Assembly (NCBI GenBank): GCA_013399695.1
Contig: VXAU01001334.1
Coordinates: 404,316 to 468,315 of the forward strand
Direction: 5' to 3'
Length of the DNA stretch: 64,000 nucleotides
Origin: Formicarius rufipectus
Taxonomy: Eukaryota; Chordata; Aves; Passeriformes; Formicariidae
The notes beneath the pieces were generated by a model. It was given only the letters and a program-made list of their open reading frames with translations. It was not told the origin of the DNA and did not search any database. Position numbers and translations under genes: made by a program. Shown here one piece after another: positions 62,601 to 64,000 of this stretch. Position 1 is the stretch's first letter, and each line of letters begins with the position of its first letter.

Positions 62601-64000
62601 CAGTGTGTTAGCTGCACAGCCGTGAATTCTGGTAGGGATGGGAAGTTGGTATCCTGCTAAACACAATATCTAGGGTTAATTTCTGATTTATTAATGGGTA
62701 GTTTCTCTAACTACTTTTCTTTATGGCCTTCTGTGCTGTGGACAAATACCTAAATTTGTTACTACCTTTTCACGCATGCTGAATTATAAGGAATTACAAG
62801 GTAAAAGCTTCTGTAAGATGTACTCTTCTCTGTCATGTCATGTTACTCAAAGTGTCTTTAAAAAGGCTTCATCTTCTCTTCAGTTTTGTTGGACTATATT
62901 TAGTATGTTGTCATTGTAAGGGTGGTTATCATATGCATCAGTTTGAGATGGCAGTGTTAAAATACTAGAGTTCTTAAGATGGCTGGAGAATATTATGGAA
63001 GATTAGTGTTTTAGCATATACTTATTAATGTTGCCATTGCCTAGAAATAAGTATTTTAATTTTTTGGAAGTCTGTTACAGACAGGTCTACTCCTAGCTCT
63101 TACTCCTTTTGGAGGATGTGGAACTAGTCAAATGCATTTTTTTTTAAAGCACTCAGAATCCATTTTGAAGAAAGGATGCTACAGTAGTAAGGGAATTGAC
63201 AAATCTTGCAAATTCTAAACTGCAGGATACAATGATTCTTGCAGAGATCATTTGAAGTTTTAAAATCAAAAAATATATGAAAATTTATACTGTTTGAACA
63301 CATGAGATAGACAGCTCTTTCTGTGGAAATTGGTTTTGGTTTGCTGCCTGGTGAATTGCTTTTATAGGTGTTTCCAAACTACAGTGTTATCCTGAAATGT
63401 TTCAGTTTTCTTTCTGTAGCTGAGTAACAAGACATGAACACTATAAAGCTGTTAGGAGCCAGAAGCTTTATTAACCACTGAATTTGACCAGACTCGTGTT
63501 CTTTAACCTGTCTATTTTCCTCTAAGACTTAATGATAGCTTGTACAAAACTTTGCCTTAGCAACACTTCCATGAGCTGTGCTTATCTGGTGCAGAAATAT
63601 TGCAGATAGTAGAGCAGAAAGTGTAGCTTCTTAGCAATAGTTCGGCATTACTGCGATTCCTGGCTGTCTTGCTGTCTCAGGAGTAAAACAATGCTTATTG
63701 TGAGAAAGCAATGGCAACAAAATAGTTTATGCTCTCTTCTGTAGCAGTGTGGACAGTGTGACAAATACTCAGATAACATCCACAGTACTTGATTATCTGA
63801 AAAGAATTAGTAATGTATAAATACCATGACAGATAAACTGTATGTAAATCAACCTGAGCTGGTTAATAAATTACTTTTTTAGGCAACAGTGTGTGCAGAC
63901 TTCTACCATGCTTAAATTATCCTCTATCACAGTAGTTTTATGACTGCAGAATAAGCATGAGAAACCTCAACCAGATCTTCAGGCTTGGCAACATATAAAC
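59692..64000 (+). other. HOMER1: HOMER1 intron 1 (5' part)
   Basis: About 4.3 kb of mostly AT-rich sequence with no recognisable exon, CR1 or LTR. The first few hundred bases are still GC-rich. I looked for the EQPIFSTRAHVFQ exon and did not find it. Scattered short frames are not coding. Confidence 0.55.

Noticed and set aside
59692..64000. HOMER1 EVH1 exon 2
   Set aside because: No stretch reads like EQPIFSTRAHVFQ in any plus-strand frame; intron 1 is long in known HOMER1 genes.

Overview
The window is vertebrate nuclear DNA, almost certainly from a bird. It has CR1 LINE fragments on both strands, ERVL-type LTRs with 5-bp target duplications, a SINE with a tRNA-Ile-like head resembling the passerine TguSINE1 family, AT-rich introns and two compact CpG-rich promoters. 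There are no operons, CRISPR arrays or prokaryotic genes. Most short open frames are chance frames in introns, repeats or CpG islands.

Left part (about 1 to 38.8 kb, minus strand): most of TENT2 (also PAPD4 or GLD2), the cytoplasmic non-canonical poly(A) polymerase. I traced twelve coding exons, all with GT-AG boundaries and matching phases. They give 450 uninterrupted codons from the start ATG at 36956 down to 4860. A non-coding first exon probably lies in the CpG island near 38.6-38.8 kb. The C-terminal exon or exons lie beyond the left edge. CR1 copies lie in the introns, and one of them carries an exact 194-bp duplication around a single N, probably an assembly error.

Middle (about 38.9 to 58.3 kb): a 20-kb repeat-rich intergenic stretch. 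It holds CR1 fragments, a degenerate tandem array of about 1 kb, a solo ERVL-like LTR with a perfect duplication, a tRNA-Gly-headed retroposon with a (CATA)n tail and an 11-bp duplication, a TguSINE1-like SINE, and an LTR-like insert inside a CR1.

Right part (about 58.3 to 64 kb, plus strand): a CpG-island promoter with four CRE-like sites above a TATA-like box. A long 5' UTR follows, interrupted by a 436-bp gap, then an exon 1 that ends five bases after the A of a strong-Kozak ATG. This fits HOMER1, the synaptic scaffold gene whose Homer1a form is activity-induced. HOMER1 and TENT2 are divergent neighbours in other vertebrates and, as far as I recall, Z-linked in chicken. The remaining 4.3 kb is HOMER1 intron 1.
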